A DNA stretch of 56,986 bases from Anaerococcus sp. Marseille-P3915 (GTDB lineage Bacteria; Bacillota; Clostridia; Tissierellales; Peptoniphilaceae): assembly GCF_900258475.1 (NCBI RefSeq), contig NZ_LT984887.1, positions 888,932 to 945,917 on the forward strand, written 5' to 3'. Within the stretch, counting starts at the first letter, position 1. Every line of letters begins with the position of its first letter. Shown in pieces: positions 1 through 7,691 of this stretch. The notes beneath the pieces were generated by a model. It did no database searches and was not told the DNA's origin. It worked only from the letters and a program-made list of their open reading frames with translations. Both the position numbers and the translations under genes were made by a program.

Positions 1-108
1 TTCTAAAAATCTTTCAAAGAAATATATTTGCAGAACTTCTTGAGACTTTAGATTTTTCTTCTCTGCCATACTTCTTATCTTGCCCTTTATACTCTCGATA
101 TTAATCAC
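1..108 (-). CDS. AbiEii-type toxin (nucleotidyltransferase), N-terminal fragment cut by window edge
   Basis: Only the first 36 codons are present; the gene runs off the left edge. A GTG start at 108 is preceded by GGAGGT, and its GTGA overlaps the stop of the upstream AbiEi gene by 4 bp. The peptide begins MINIESIKGKIRSMAEKKNL and continues with SQEVLQIYFFERFLE. This matches the opening of AbiEii toxins, which typically read IKGKIRNLAKKNNLS..EVLQ.Y.FERFLERLS. The family is a DUF1814 nucleotidyltransferase-like toxin that modifies tRNA or other nucleotide targets and is neutralised by AbiEi in type IV toxin-antitoxin pairs. The catalytic motifs lie outside the window, so activity cannot be judged. 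The assignment rests on the N-terminus plus the coupled AbiEi neighbour. Confidence 0.8.
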   Translation of the reverse strand, partial: MINIESIKGKIRSMAEKKNLKSQEVLQIYFFERFLE

Positions 109-692
109 GATAATACCTCCATATATTTTCTAATTTCGTCTTCTATTTTAAATAGCCTACTGTATTTTATTATTCGTCTTCGATTTTTATTTGTTGATTT
201 AAAGTATCTTTTTAGGGCTTCTGTAAAAATCTGTTTATCTATTTTTTCTCTTTCGATTATGATATCGCAAATTGTTCGATCTATATCGTAAGCTGGAATA
301 AGGTAGCCTTGTGGTGATTTTATTTCTGTCTTTCCTAGTTCGTATAAATCTTTTTTTACATAGTGAACTTGTAGATCCTCATATCTTTTTTTGATATGGC
401 TTGCATTGTAGCCTTGGGGTACAGATATATGAAATACATTTGGAGTCCTATCTGATAGGTCATGGAGGTATAGGGCTGTTTGATGGGAAAATATAATTCG
501 ATTACTATTTGATGATATTAAAACAAAATCGTCTATTACTTTTCCTTTTAATTGATATAAGCCTGGTCTTAATCTTTCTAATTGTCCGATTTTTGTTAAT
601 TCTGATAAATTATGCCTAGTATATCCAAGTTCTTCTGCTTCTTTGTTGGTGATTACTAAATTTTCGTGGATATATTCTTTAAGTGTATTCAT
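105..692 (-). CDS. AbiEi-type antitoxin / transcriptional autorepressor
   Basis: This 195-residue protein has an N-terminal winged-helix segment at about residues 8-55 (KEAEELGYTRHNLSELTKIG, then LERLRPGLYQL) and a C-terminal AbiEi domain (FSHQTALYLHDLSDRTP, ISVPQGYN, YDIDRTICDII). These are the hallmarks of AbiEi antitoxins. In characterised AbiE systems the N-terminal domain binds inverted repeats in its own promoter and the C-terminal domain counteracts the toxin. The gene is translationally coupled to the toxin by a GTGA overlap. GGAGG sits 6 nt before the ATG. A perfect inverted repeat lies over the -10 region just upstream, consistent with autorepression. AbiE pairs act in phage abortive infection or plasmid/island stabilisation. 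Confidence 0.88.
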   Translation of the reverse strand: MNTLKEYIHENLVITNKEAEELGYTRHNLSELTKIGQLERLRPGLYQLKGKVIDDFVLISSNSNRIIFSHQTALYLHDLSDRTPNVFHISVPQGYNASHIKKRYEDLQVHYVKKDLYELGKTEIKSPQGYLIPAYDIDRTICDIIIEREKIDKQIFTEALKRYFKSTNKNRRRIIKYSRLFKIEDEIRKYMEVLS

Positions 693-712
693 AGTCCGCC
701 TCCTCTCGTTTA

Positions 713-748
713 CGCTTTTATTATATATTATAAAAGCGAATATGTAAA
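713..748 (-). promoter_or_regulatory. abiE promoter with palindromic operator
   Basis: Read leftward, TTTACA (748-743) and TATAAT (725-720) are separated by 17 bp. A perfect 9-bp inverted repeat (CGCTTTTAT, 713-721, against ATAAAAGCG, 730-738, with an AT-rich centre) covers the -10 box and part of the spacer. Known AbiEi proteins repress their own promoters by binding inverted repeats. That this repeat is the AbiEi operator is inferred from its position. Confidence 0.65.
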
Positions 749-776
749 GTTGTTTATGAGTTTTCCATTTTTTGAA

Positions 777-837
777 AAAGGATGTAACTAAACCTTACAT
801 CCTTTAATAAAAAAAGAGCAGCCTTTTAAGCTACTCT
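777..837 (-). terminator. tandem intrinsic terminators after rlmD
   Basis: The first leftward hairpin pairs 830-837 with 815-822 (8 bp, one G-U), has a 7-nt loop and is followed by seven T (814-808). A second hairpin pairs 795-805 with 777-787 (perfect 11 bp, 7-nt loop) and is followed by a shorter T run. They separate rlmD from the abiE promoter. Confidence 0.75.
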
Positions 838-1014
838 TGTAGAAAGTATAAAATGGGTTTTATCTTATTATATTTTTCTTTGTGTCTCCTCATACCAGTT
901 ACAAAACTACTCTTACGTTCATGTAGTTTTTTTGAGTCTTTTTGACATATCCTTCTTCATCTTTATCAAATACAAAATGCTTATAAAACTGCTTAAAATG
1001 CAGGATTTCTATAT
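838..1014. other. gene-free stretch after rlmD
   Basis: Together with the terminators and abiE promoter this makes a 322-bp gap. I recognise no RNA or site here. On the minus strand a frame without stops continues about 40 codons past the rlmD stop in a different phase. It has no start codon or ribosome binding site of its own and I could not match it to a family. It may be a decayed coding remnant. Confidence 0.4.
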
Positions 1015-2385
1015 TTACATCTTTTGTATCAACGCTATAGTCTCCACGTGTCTTGAATTTGGAAATTGGTCGAAGATTTCATAATCTTTTATCTCATAGC
1101 CCTTATCTAAAAATACCTTTAGGTTATCCATTTGACTTTTTGGATTGCAAGAAATGTATACAAATTTCTTGCAGTCGATATCTAGGATTTTATCTAGAGA
1201 TGCTGGACTAATGCCGGCCCTTGGTGGGTCAAGGATTACAACATCGTATTTATCTCCTACTTTTTCAATCTCTTCTAGGACATCTCCGCAAAGGAAATTT
1301 ACATTATTGAGTTCATTTAATTTTGCATTTTCCCTTGCCTTGTCAACTGCTTCTTCGACTATTTCTATACCTGTTGCTGTATTTGCTACAGTTGCCATTA
1401 ACTGGGTAATGGTTCCAGTTCCTGAGTATAAGTCTAAGACATTCATAGATGAGTCAATTTCCGCAAGGTCGAAAGCTTTTTGGTAAAGTTTTTCCGCTGT
1501 AAAGACATTTGGTTGAAAAAATGAAAATGGTGATATCTTAAAGGATAGGCCTAGCATTTCTTCTGTAATATATTCCTTACCATAGATTAGCTTAATCTTT
1601 TCAGGAATTACCGCATCTGCTAGAGAATCATTTAAGACATGATAGATTGAAAATATCCTCCCATCCAAATCTAGATCAAGGAGCATATGCATAAAAAGCC
1701 TTAACCTCATATCATCAAAGCTGTCATCTGAGCTTGTGACAAGTAGTATCATGATTTGGCCTGTGTGGTGGGCCTTTCTTACAACAAGATGTCTTAAAAG
1801 ACCTTCTTTAGTAGTTTTGTGGTAAAAGTCAGTGTTTTTCTCCCTAAAATATTTTTGAACTCCAGCCCTAATTTTATTAAAATCATCATCTACTATGTTG
1901 CAATCATAGCAATCCACGATTTCATAAAACCTCCTTTGCCTGTGAAGACCGAGTATAAGCGGACCACCCTTTACAGCATCTCCAAAGGTGTATTCCATCT
2001 TATTCCTGTAGCCCTTTGTCACTGCAGACCTATTTATTTTTATATTTCCGTCATAGGAGATTCCGCTGTCTTTAAAGAGGGTCTTGATCATGTCATGCTT
2101 TAGCATTAGCTCTGTTTCATAAGGAATTTTTTGGTAGGCACATCCCCCGCACACTCCTGCATGTGGACAATACTCCCTTGCATTTTCTAGCTTTGATTCT
2201 TCTATAAGATTTATGTACTTGGCCCTTATTCTTTCCTTGTTTTTCTTTCCGGTCTTTACATTTATAGTTTGACCTAAGATTCCTCCCTTAAACTCAACCC
2301 TTCTCCCATTTTCATCATATCCTATGGAAAGATTTGGGTATTTCATTTCGCTTATTTTTATTTCTTTAGTTGGTCTTTTTTTCAT
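1015..2385 (-). CDS. rlmD: 23S rRNA (uracil-5-)-methyltransferase, RumA/RlmD family
   Basis: The product makes 5-methyluridine in 23S rRNA using SAM. Residues 73, 79 and 82 are cysteines in CPHAGVCGGC, and a fourth cysteine near residue 160 completes the [4Fe-4S] site typical of RumA. SAM-binding VLDLYSGTGT, the DPPRAG loop and the catalytic YISCNP motif are all present, and the protein ends in the conserved HVETIALI segment. I chose the ATG at 2385 because GGAG lies 5 nt upstream; a GTG two codons earlier would overlap that site. The 456-residue length is normal. In many Firmicutes one such enzyme (RlmCD) modifies both U747 and U1939, so the exact target uridine is uncertain. It overlaps the upstream helicase gene by 20 bp, suggesting co-transcription. 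Confidence 0.9.
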   Translation of the reverse strand: MKKRPTKEIKISEMKYPNLSIGYDENGRRVEFKGGILGQTINVKTGKKNKERIRAKYINLIEESKLENAREYCPHAGVCGGCAYQKIPYETELMLKHDMIKTLFKDSGISYDGNIKINRSAVTKGYRNKMEYTFGDAVKGGPLILGLHRQRRFYEIVDCYDCNIVDDDFNKIRAGVQKYFREKNTDFYHKTTKEGLLRHLVVRKAHHTGQIMILLVTSSDDSFDDMRLRLFMHMLLDLDLDGRIFSIYHVLNDSLADAVIPEKIKLIYGKEYITEEMLGLSFKISPFSFFQPNVFTAEKLYQKAFDLAEIDSSMNVLDLYSGTGTITQLMATVANTATGIEIVEEAVDKARENAKLNELNNVNFLCGDVLEEIEKVGDKYDVVILDPPRAGISPASLDKILDIDCKKFVYISCNPKSQMDNLKVFLDKGYEIKDYEIFDQFPNSRHVETIALIQKM

Positions 2386-4708
2386 TATCACTCCAAAAAT
2401 TATTTATTGCTCTTTGTAAGCTTTGGCTATCATTGACCAAGGCTTGGTTTCTCCAGTGTTTTGGAAAAAGTCTCATATATTTTTGCCAGAAATACCTGTC
2501 ATCAACTAGATAAATTATCCCCTTATCTTCTTCACTCCTAATAACCCTGCCTGCGGCTTGAAATACTTTATTTAAGCCTGGATAGGTGTAGGAATAATCA
2601 AAACCATCGTATTGATTTTTGTCAAAATGATATTTGATTAGATTTCTCTCGTTTGATAAGCCTGGCATGCCTACAGATATTATCATAGACCCTATAAGCC
2701 TATCCCCTCTTAAGTCAACTCCTTCAGAAAAAATTCCACCTAGGACTAAAAATCCTACCCTAGCAGAATCTTCTGTAAATTCCTCAAGAAATTCGATACG
2801 CTTAGCTTCATCCATAATTCTTTCTTGAACTATTATACTATCATCAAAGCTCTCCCTATAATATTCTGCCACATCTTCCATATAAGAATAAGATGGGAAG
2901 AAAATAAAATAATTGCCTTTTTTTGATTTTACAAATTCATTTATATCCTCAGCAAGGATTGCCAAGTTATTGTTCCTATCCCTATACCTAGTTGATATAG
3001 GACTTTTAAGAATCATTAGGTGATTAGGATTAAAGGGCATATCTAATCTTAACTTTAAGGCTTCCTCACCTGCTAGCATCTTTATAAAGTAAGGCATCGG
3101 TGAGAGGGTGGCTGAGAAAAATATAGAGCTTCTTGCTAGCTTATATTTATTCTTTAGAACTTCTCTTGGGTCAACACACTTTATCTCAAAAGATCTCTCC
3201 ATTGATTCTGGATCATAAGATATTATATTATAAAATCCATCTGTAAAATAATCTGACACCTTAAGATACTTATTTATATCAAAATATAAGTCTAAGACCT
3301 GATCGTAAGATTCGTGGTCCTTTTCTTCTACCAAAAATTTCTCCATGGTTTTTGATAAGGAAATCAAATCCTTATCTAAGATGTCTATATAATCACTTGT
3401 AAAATAATAGGTCTTGCCTTTTGCTATTTGGCCAAGCTTATAAAAATCTTCTGTAATATTAGAAAGTTTAGAAACTAGCTTTTTTTCCTTTTTCTCATCC
3501 AAATTTTTAACTAGGGATGTAAAGTCTGACTCTAAAAACGTAAAAGAATACATATCCCTAGACCTTTCTAAGAGATTATGAGCTTCATCAATTAAAAATA
3601 CATAAGAATCTATAACTTCATCAAAAAATCTTCTTAAAAATACATTTGGATCAAAAACATAATTATAATCACAAATAATAACATCTGCATATAAACTTAT
3701 ATCAAGCTCAAATTCCAACGGGCAAACAGAATATTTTTTTGAATATTCAATAATAGTGTCATAATCCATTATCTCTTCTTCAGAAAGGATGTCCTTTAAG
3801 GCTTCATTTACCCTATCGAAATGGCCAAGGGCATATGGACAATCAATAGGATTGCAGGAAACTTCATCATTTATACAGACCTTCTCCTTGCTTGTAAGCT
3901 GAAGAGCTTTTATAAACATTCCCTTAGACTTCAATAAGTTTAAACTCTTTAAGGCTTCCTTAGCTATGGTATTTTTACTGGTAAGGTAAAAAATTTTATC
4001 TGCCAGATTATTTGGCATAGCTTTTAAAGAAGGATAGAGAGTTGAAATTGTTTTACCAATTCCAGTGGGTGCATCTACAAAGAGATTTTTCTTATCTAGA
4101 ATCGCGGTATAAACCCCAACCGCCATCTTTCTTTGACCTTTCCTGTAAGAGCCAAATGGAAAATCCAAATCTTTTAGGCTTTCATCTCTAGCCTCTCTAT
4201 TTTTAGCCAATATTTTAGAAAATACAAGATAATCATCTAATAGGGCAAAATAAAAATCTTTTAGGTTATCAAAGGAGAATTCTTTTTCAAAGGTTTTTGA
4301 CTTATAATCTTCTGTGGAAACATAAGTTAGGGTGATAAGCATCTTATCTAAATTATTATCAAGTGAATAAAAATATGCATAGCACTTGGCTTGTGCCCAA
4401 TGGAGTTTATTTTTATCTGTCATTTCTCCAAGGTCCCTAGATGTTGATTTAATTTCATCAATTAAAAATAAGTCATCCTTTTTTCCAACACCATCAGCCC
4501 TACCTTCAACTACAAATTCTACATCCTTGTAACTAGTGGTATTTGTGAGTTTGTATTCTTTTTTATAATTTTTACCATATTGGGCTTGGATTTTTTGGTG
4601 GGCTCTTATGCCTTCTATCATCCTAGTATTATCACGGAATCTATTGTCTATATCGCCAGATCTCATGACAAATTCAATAAGGTTTCTAACAGATGTTTTA
4701 ATTTTCAT
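2366..4708 (-). CDS. Fe-S (XPD/DinG-like) DNA helicase with N-terminal PD-(D/E)XK nuclease-like domain
   Basis: This 780-residue protein has two parts. Residues 1-175 resemble a Cas4/RecB-type PD-(D/E)XK domain: H37, D72 in EGRADG, E85 and K87 in IDEIKS, and a WAQAKCYAY helix. Residues 190-780 are a superfamily 2 DinG/XPD-type helicase with Walker A APTGIGKT (213-220), four cysteines (278, 285, 290, 329) spaced like the XPD Fe-S cluster, DEAH (374-377) and a C-terminal motif VI QAAGRVIRS. The start at 4708 follows TTAGGAGAGA; further-upstream starts lack a ribosome binding site. Likely roles are unwinding and processing of damaged or branched DNA. The nuclease activity is inferred from conserved residues. 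The gene is divergent from the nitroreductase gene. Confidence 0.83.
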   Translation of the reverse strand: MKIKTSVRNLIEFVMRSGDIDNRFRDNTRMIEGIRAHQKIQAQYGKNYKKEYKLTNTTSYKDVEFVVEGRADGVGKKDDLFLIDEIKSTSRDLGEMTDKNKLHWAQAKCYAYFYSLDNNLDKMLITLTYVSTEDYKSKTFEKEFSFDNLKDFYFALLDDYLVFSKILAKNREARDESLKDLDFPFGSYRKGQRKMAVGVYTAILDKKNLFVDAPTGIGKTISTLYPSLKAMPNNLADKIFYLTSKNTIAKEALKSLNLLKSKGMFIKALQLTSKEKVCINDEVSCNPIDCPYALGHFDRVNEALKDILSEEEIMDYDTIIEYSKKYSVCPLEFELDISLYADVIICDYNYVFDPNVFLRRFFDEVIDSYVFLIDEAHNLLERSRDMYSFTFLESDFTSLVKNLDEKKEKKLVSKLSNITEDFYKLGQIAKGKTYYFTSDYIDILDKDLISLSKTMEKFLVEEKDHESYDQVLDLYFDINKYLKVSDYFTDGFYNIISYDPESMERSFEIKCVDPREVLKNKYKLARSSIFFSATLSPMPYFIKMLAGEEALKLRLDMPFNPNHLMILKSPISTRYRDRNNNLAILAEDINEFVKSKKGNYFIFFPSYSYMEDVAEYYRESFDDSIIVQERIMDEAKRIEFLEEFTEDSARVGFLVLGGIFSEGVDLRGDRLIGSMIISVGMPGLSNERNLIKYHFDKNQYDGFDYSYTYPGLNKVFQAAGRVIRSEEDKGIIYLVDDRYFWQKYMRLFPKHWRNQALVNDSQSLQRAINNFWSDNEKKTN

Positions 4709-4764
4709 AGTCTCTCCTAAGTATATTATAACATATTGGGTATAGGTATGGTAAGGAGGCCTAT

Positions 4765-5520
4765 ATGAACGAAACCATAAAAAACCTATTAAATCACAGG
4801 ACAATTAGAGAATTTACTGATAAAAAAATTGATCAAGATACAATAAAAACCTTGCTAGATGTAGTAAATATGTCTGCATCAAGCAATGGTATGCAAAATA
4901 TGTCTGTAATCAGGGTTACAGACCAAAAAATAAAAGATGAGCTTGCAGATAATGGCAACCAAGCCTACATGGCAAGGGCTACTGAGCTATGGATTTTCAT
5001 AGTTGACCTAAAGAGAAATTATGAAATTGCCAAGGAAATGGGTCTTGAAAATGATAATATCATAAGCTTCGATAAATTTATCCAAGGTTTTACTGATGGA
5101 GTAATAGCTGCCCAAAACCTTACAGTTGCAGTCGAGTCTTTAGGTCTAGGTGCAAATTATTTTGGAAATATCCACAATGACACAGCCAGGGTTATAGAAC
5201 TTTTGAAAATGCCAAAATTGACCTATCCGGTAGTGGGTGTTGGCTTTGGAGTTCCTAACCAAAATCCACAAATCAAACCAAGAATGAACATAAGTTTAAA
5301 AACTTTTGAAAATTCTTATAAGACCTATGACTCATATCTAGATATAATTTCAGACTATGATAAGGAAATGACTACCTATTACGACCTTAGGGAAAATGGC
5401 AGAAAGAGCGCATCATTTTCTTCACAGATTCCTAAAAAACAAGGTACTATAATAAAAAATAGAAATAAGATGTTTGAAACCCTCAAAAACCAAAGCTTTG
5501 TCCTAGACCCAAAAGAATAA
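4765..5520 (+). CDS. nitroreductase-family FMN oxidoreductase (NfsA-like)
   Basis: The protein opens with NETIKNLLNHRTIREFTDKKI, the canonical nitroreductase helix and RxxR.F signature that binds FMN phosphate. SASSNGMQNMSVIRV follows, then a mid-protein LGLGANYFGNIHN segment and VVGVGFGVP. At 251 residues it fits the longer NfsA/FRP group, which uses NADPH to reduce flavins, nitroaromatics or quinones. AAGGAGG lies 6 nt before the ATG. It is transcribed divergently from the helicase gene with a 56-bp shared promoter region. The next gene (folT) has its own promoter beginning directly after this stop codon. The physiological substrate cannot be read from sequence. Confidence 0.88.
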   Translation: MNETIKNLLNHRTIREFTDKKIDQDTIKTLLDVVNMSASSNGMQNMSVIRVTDQKIKDELADNGNQAYMARATELWIFIVDLKRNYEIAKEMGLENDNIISFDKFIQGFTDGVIAAQNLTVAVESLGLGANYFGNIHNDTARVIELLKMPKLTYPVVGVGFGVPNQNPQIKPRMNISLKTFENSYKTYDSYLDIISDYDKEMTTYYDLRENGRKSASFSSQIPKKQGTIIKNRNKMFETLKNQSFVLDPKE

Positions 5521-5548
5521 TTGCAAATTTAAGATAAAAGTTTATAAT
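5521..5548 (+). promoter_or_regulatory. folT promoter
   Basis: TTGCAA (5521-5526) and TATAAT (5543-5548) with a 16-bp spacer start immediately after the nitroreductase stop codon. Transcription would begin near 5553-5556, at the 5' side of the riboswitch P1 stem. Confidence 0.65.
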
Positions 5549-5550
5549 AT

Positions 5551-5655
5551 TTCTATCAGAGTAGGTAAAGAGCATTAAGTGCTGGAAAATGGGTTGTTGT
5601 TTCCAGACGAAGAAGATTCATGATTCTTTATCGCAACCGCTGCCCTCTGATAGAA
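5551..5655 (+). promoter_or_regulatory. tetrahydrofolate (THF) riboswitch
   Basis: The segment carries the THF-aptamer core: AGAGTAG at the 5' side, TTAAGTG, ATGGGTTGTTG, ACGAAGA and CGCAACCGCTGCCCTCTG at the 3' side. P1 is a perfect 11-bp stem (5551-5561 with 5645-5655). A second stem pairs 5582-5588 with 5600-5606. GGTTG near 5591 can pair with CAACC near 5634, as in the Streptococcus mutans aptamer, where the same pairing is GGATG/CATCC (covariation). The Shine-Dalgarno AAAGGGG (5654-5660) abuts the 3' strand of P1, so ligand-stabilised P1 probably blocks translation. THF riboswitches are known upstream of folT in Firmicutes. Confidence 0.93.
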
Positions 5656-5666
5656 AGGGGAAAAAA

Positions 5667-6182
5667 ATGAATAAAAAATTAAGTATTGATTCACTCGTGA
5701 AAGCTGCTATGCTAACAGCATTATCAATCATCTTTTCAAGATTTTTTGGTATTTTTATCACACCTTCAATTAAGTTTTCTTTTGGCCACTTGCCATTGAT
5801 GGCCGCAGGCATGCTATTAGGTCCGATACCTGGAGCTCTTGCTGGACTTGCAGCCGACTTAATAGGTGTTGCTATAAATGCTGGAGGCACTCCACACTTT
5901 GGATTTACCCTAGTATCTGTTTTGACTGGTCTAATTCCAGGAATAATATCAGAATACTCAAAGGATAAAAACATTTCTATGAAGGTTCAAGTAGGGCTTA
6001 TGGTTTTTTTTGTGTTTTATATCTGCCATATGTTCTTAAATACCTTATGGTTAAGCCAATTGATGAATACACCTTACAAAGCAATGTTAGTTTCACGTTT
6101 TATTAAAGTATTAGTAGATGGAATAATAAACTATTTCCTTTTATATTTCATAGCTACAAAATTACTAGATAAATTAAAATAA
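5667..6182 (+). CDS. folT: folate ECF transporter substrate-binding S component
   Basis: The 171-residue integral membrane protein has about six hydrophobic segments. It begins with a short cytoplasmic lysine-rich end and the typical S-component first helix (KAAMLTALSIIFSRFF), followed by FSFGHLPLMAAGMLLGPIPG, a stretch strongly resembling FolT. The S component captures folate and delivers it to a shared EcfA-A'-T energising module that is not in this window. The start at 5667 follows AAAGGGG; any start further upstream would lie inside the riboswitch. The THF riboswitch in the leader supports folate rather than another vitamin as substrate. The gene ends in a long palindrome. Confidence 0.9.
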   Translation: MNKKLSIDSLVKAAMLTALSIIFSRFFGIFITPSIKFSFGHLPLMAAGMLLGPIPGALAGLAADLIGVAINAGGTPHFGFTLVSVLTGLIPGIISEYSKDKNISMKVQVGLMVFFVFYICHMFLNTLWLSQLMNTPYKAMLVSRFIKVLVDGIINYFLLYFIATKLLDKLK

Positions 6183-6343
6183 TAAGAGGCTGTTGCAGAA
6201 TGAATAAATCGTCCCAAATCATTAGAGGAACCTCCACGAAAATTTTGCCTCCATGAGCCGGCAGGCTAGGCCAAAAATTTTCTAAGATAACCCTCTAATG
6301 ATGGGACGATAGTTATTCATAGTTTTGCAACAGCCCTTTATTT
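6182..6343. repeat. about 160-bp imperfect palindrome between convergent genes (MITE-like, likely bidirectional terminator)
   Basis: The two ends are inverted copies. The left end reads AATAAGAGGCTGTTGCAGAA, then GAATAA, then CGTCCCA and ATCATTAGAGG; the reverse complement of the right end reads AATAAAGGGCTGTTGCAAAA, then GAATAA, CGTCCCA and TCATTAGAGG. The centre holds GAAAATTTT facing AAAATTTTC. The element overlaps the stop codon of folT and that of the convergent deoxyribosyltransferase gene. It contains no open frame. GGCTGTTGCAAAA-type ends resemble terminal repeats of some IS families (from memory), so a MITE or IS-derived repeat is plausible. The outer stem could also terminate transcription both ways. 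Confidence 0.65.
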
Positions 6344-6844
6344 ATTTGCTTCTATAAATTTATTTATATGAGTTATTACTTCTTTTTTGAAAGAATCATC
6401 CCCAGCATAGCCTACTACCAAGTGACCATGCTCCTTTACCTTTCCAACAACCATGAGATTTCTATATAGTTTATTTTCACCTGTGCCTAGGTATCTCATA
6501 TCCGTGATTATACCTATAATCATCCTTGGAAAATCTATTCCATGATCTATTTCAAATTCTCTCATTACTCCATGGGCCATAATCTCTGCTGCCACTCCAT
6601 CATCTATAGTCAATCCATCAAGGTTGGCTATCAATATATTTGCTTCTTTTAATTTGGCAGTATCAGCTTGAGATATTTTTATATCTGTGATAATTGCATC
6701 ATTTGTCTTTTTATCATTTATATCTGCATTTCTTTGTGGAACATAGAGTTCTAGATTAGTATTTTTTTCTATATACTGGGCTAAATCTTCTGTCCACCTA
6801 AACATAGCATCATTAAAAAAATGACTTGCTAAATATCCTTTCAT
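6338..6844 (-). CDS. nucleoside 2-deoxyribosyltransferase family protein
   Basis: The 168-residue protein starts with MKGYLASHFFNDA, the YLAgpxF-type opening of PF05014. It continues with LYVPQRNADIND, the D(x)nANILIANLDG motif and the active-site region DDGVAAEIMAHGV, where the last glutamate is the expected nucleophile. Family members swap or hydrolyse the base of deoxyribonucleosides in nucleotide salvage. GGAGAA precedes the ATG. It lies 9 bp after the TPM-domain gene and appears to be the last gene of the nrdD-nrdG operon, which fits a role in deoxynucleotide supply. Whether it is a transferase or a hydrolase cannot be told. Confidence 0.85.
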   Translation of the reverse strand: MKGYLASHFFNDAMFRWTEDLAQYIEKNTNLELYVPQRNADINDKKTNDAIITDIKISQADTAKLKEANILIANLDGLTIDDGVAAEIMAHGVMREFEIDHGIDFPRMIIGIITDMRYLGTGENKLYRNLMVVGKVKEHGHLVVGYAGDDSFKKEVITHINKFIEANK

Positions 6845-6853
6845 TTATTCTCC

Positions 6854-7681
6854 TTAAAAACTTCTGCCAGCTCCACCGCCACCAGATGATCCTCCTCCTC
6901 CGGAAAATCCTCCGCCAGAGCCGCCGCCAAAGCTTGATCCTCCCCAAGATGAGCCTCCAAAGCCTCCACCTCTTGGATAAAATCCTCCAAAGCCACCCGG
7001 GCCTCTTCTTCTAAAGCCGCCTCCGCCTCTTCTGTTATTATTATTTAAAAGATTTGAGACTATTATAAATATTACCAAAAGCATTATTAGTGTTGAAATA
7101 GGAAATCCATCGTCACTATCAACAGGCTCAAGTCTTTCCTGGTAGGAAGAGTAGTCCTTTTCAAGCTCAATGTCATATTCCGCAGCTATTTCTCCAACAA
7201 CTGCATTAAATCCTTCATTTAGAGCTTGTGAATAATCGCCTTCTTTAAGCTTTTCGAGCATGAAGTTATCAATTATTCTACCTACCTTACCATCATTAAG
7301 CCTACCTTCTATTCCATAACCAGTAATTATATTTATTTGCCTTTTGCCATTTGGTCCTGGTCCTAAAAATAAAATTAGTACTCCATTTTCCTTATCCTTA
7401 TCACCAATTTTCCAAGCATTAAAGATATCAGTTCCATAAGAATAACCATCGAGTCCATCTGGATTCTCTAAGCTTATAACGACCACTTGAGAGCCAGTTT
7501 TATCTTCTAGCTGTCTATTGGTCTTATTTATATTTTCTTTTGTAGCTTCATCTAGTATTCCAAGCTCATCCAGGTAATAATCGGTGCTTGGGCTTGGTAT
7601 GCTAGCATAAGATTTAATTTGAAAAAGGCAGAAAAGAACCGCTATTAGTATTCCTAGCCTTTTAAATCTTGCCTTTCTCAT
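6854..7681 (-). CDS. TPM-domain (YgcG-like) membrane protein with Gly-rich tail
   Basis: The 275-residue protein has a signal peptide (KRLGILIAVLFCLFQIKSYA). A TPM domain follows at about 30-165 (DELGILDEATKENI, TGSQVVVISLEN, NGVLILFLGPG, GYGIEGRLNDGKVGRI), then one transmembrane segment (STLIMLLVIFIIVSNLL), then a C-terminal tail of Gly, Phe, Arg and Ser ending in GGGGAGRSF. This layout is the YgcG/TPM_phosphatase family; the extracytoplasmic domain is implicated in membrane or photosystem repair in other lineages, and its role here is unknown. The ATG at 7681 has AGGAGA 8 nt upstream. It follows lemA by 10 bp, a pairing that recurs widely in bacteria. Confidence 0.87.
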   Translation of the reverse strand: MRKARFKRLGILIAVLFCLFQIKSYASIPSPSTDYYLDELGILDEATKENINKTNRQLEDKTGSQVVVISLENPDGLDGYSYGTDIFNAWKIGDKDKENGVLILFLGPGPNGKRQINIITGYGIEGRLNDGKVGRIIDNFMLEKLKEGDYSQALNEGFNAVVGEIAAEYDIELEKDYSSYQERLEPVDSDDGFPISTLIMLLVIFIIVSNLLNNNNRRGGGGFRRRGPGGFGGFYPRGGGFGGSSWGGSSFGGGSGGGFSGGGGSSGGGGAGRSF

Positions 7682-7691
7682 AATATTTCTC

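Noticed and set aside
895-1014. Open frame continuing about 40 codons past rlmD in another phase
   Set aside because: RlmD already ends at its conserved C-terminus, and the extra frame has no start or ribosome site; not enough to call a gene or a frameshift.
4709-4804. N-terminal extension of the helicase gene past 4708
   Set aside because: It would overlap the divergent nitroreductase gene and its promoter; the ATG at 4708 has TTAGGAGAGA upstream.
5589-5666. N-terminal extension of folT
   Set aside because: The extension would translate the riboswitch aptamer; the start at 5667 has a good Shine-Dalgarno.
6182-6343. Complete insertion sequence
   Set aside because: The palindrome contains no transposase frame; at most it is a MITE or remnant.
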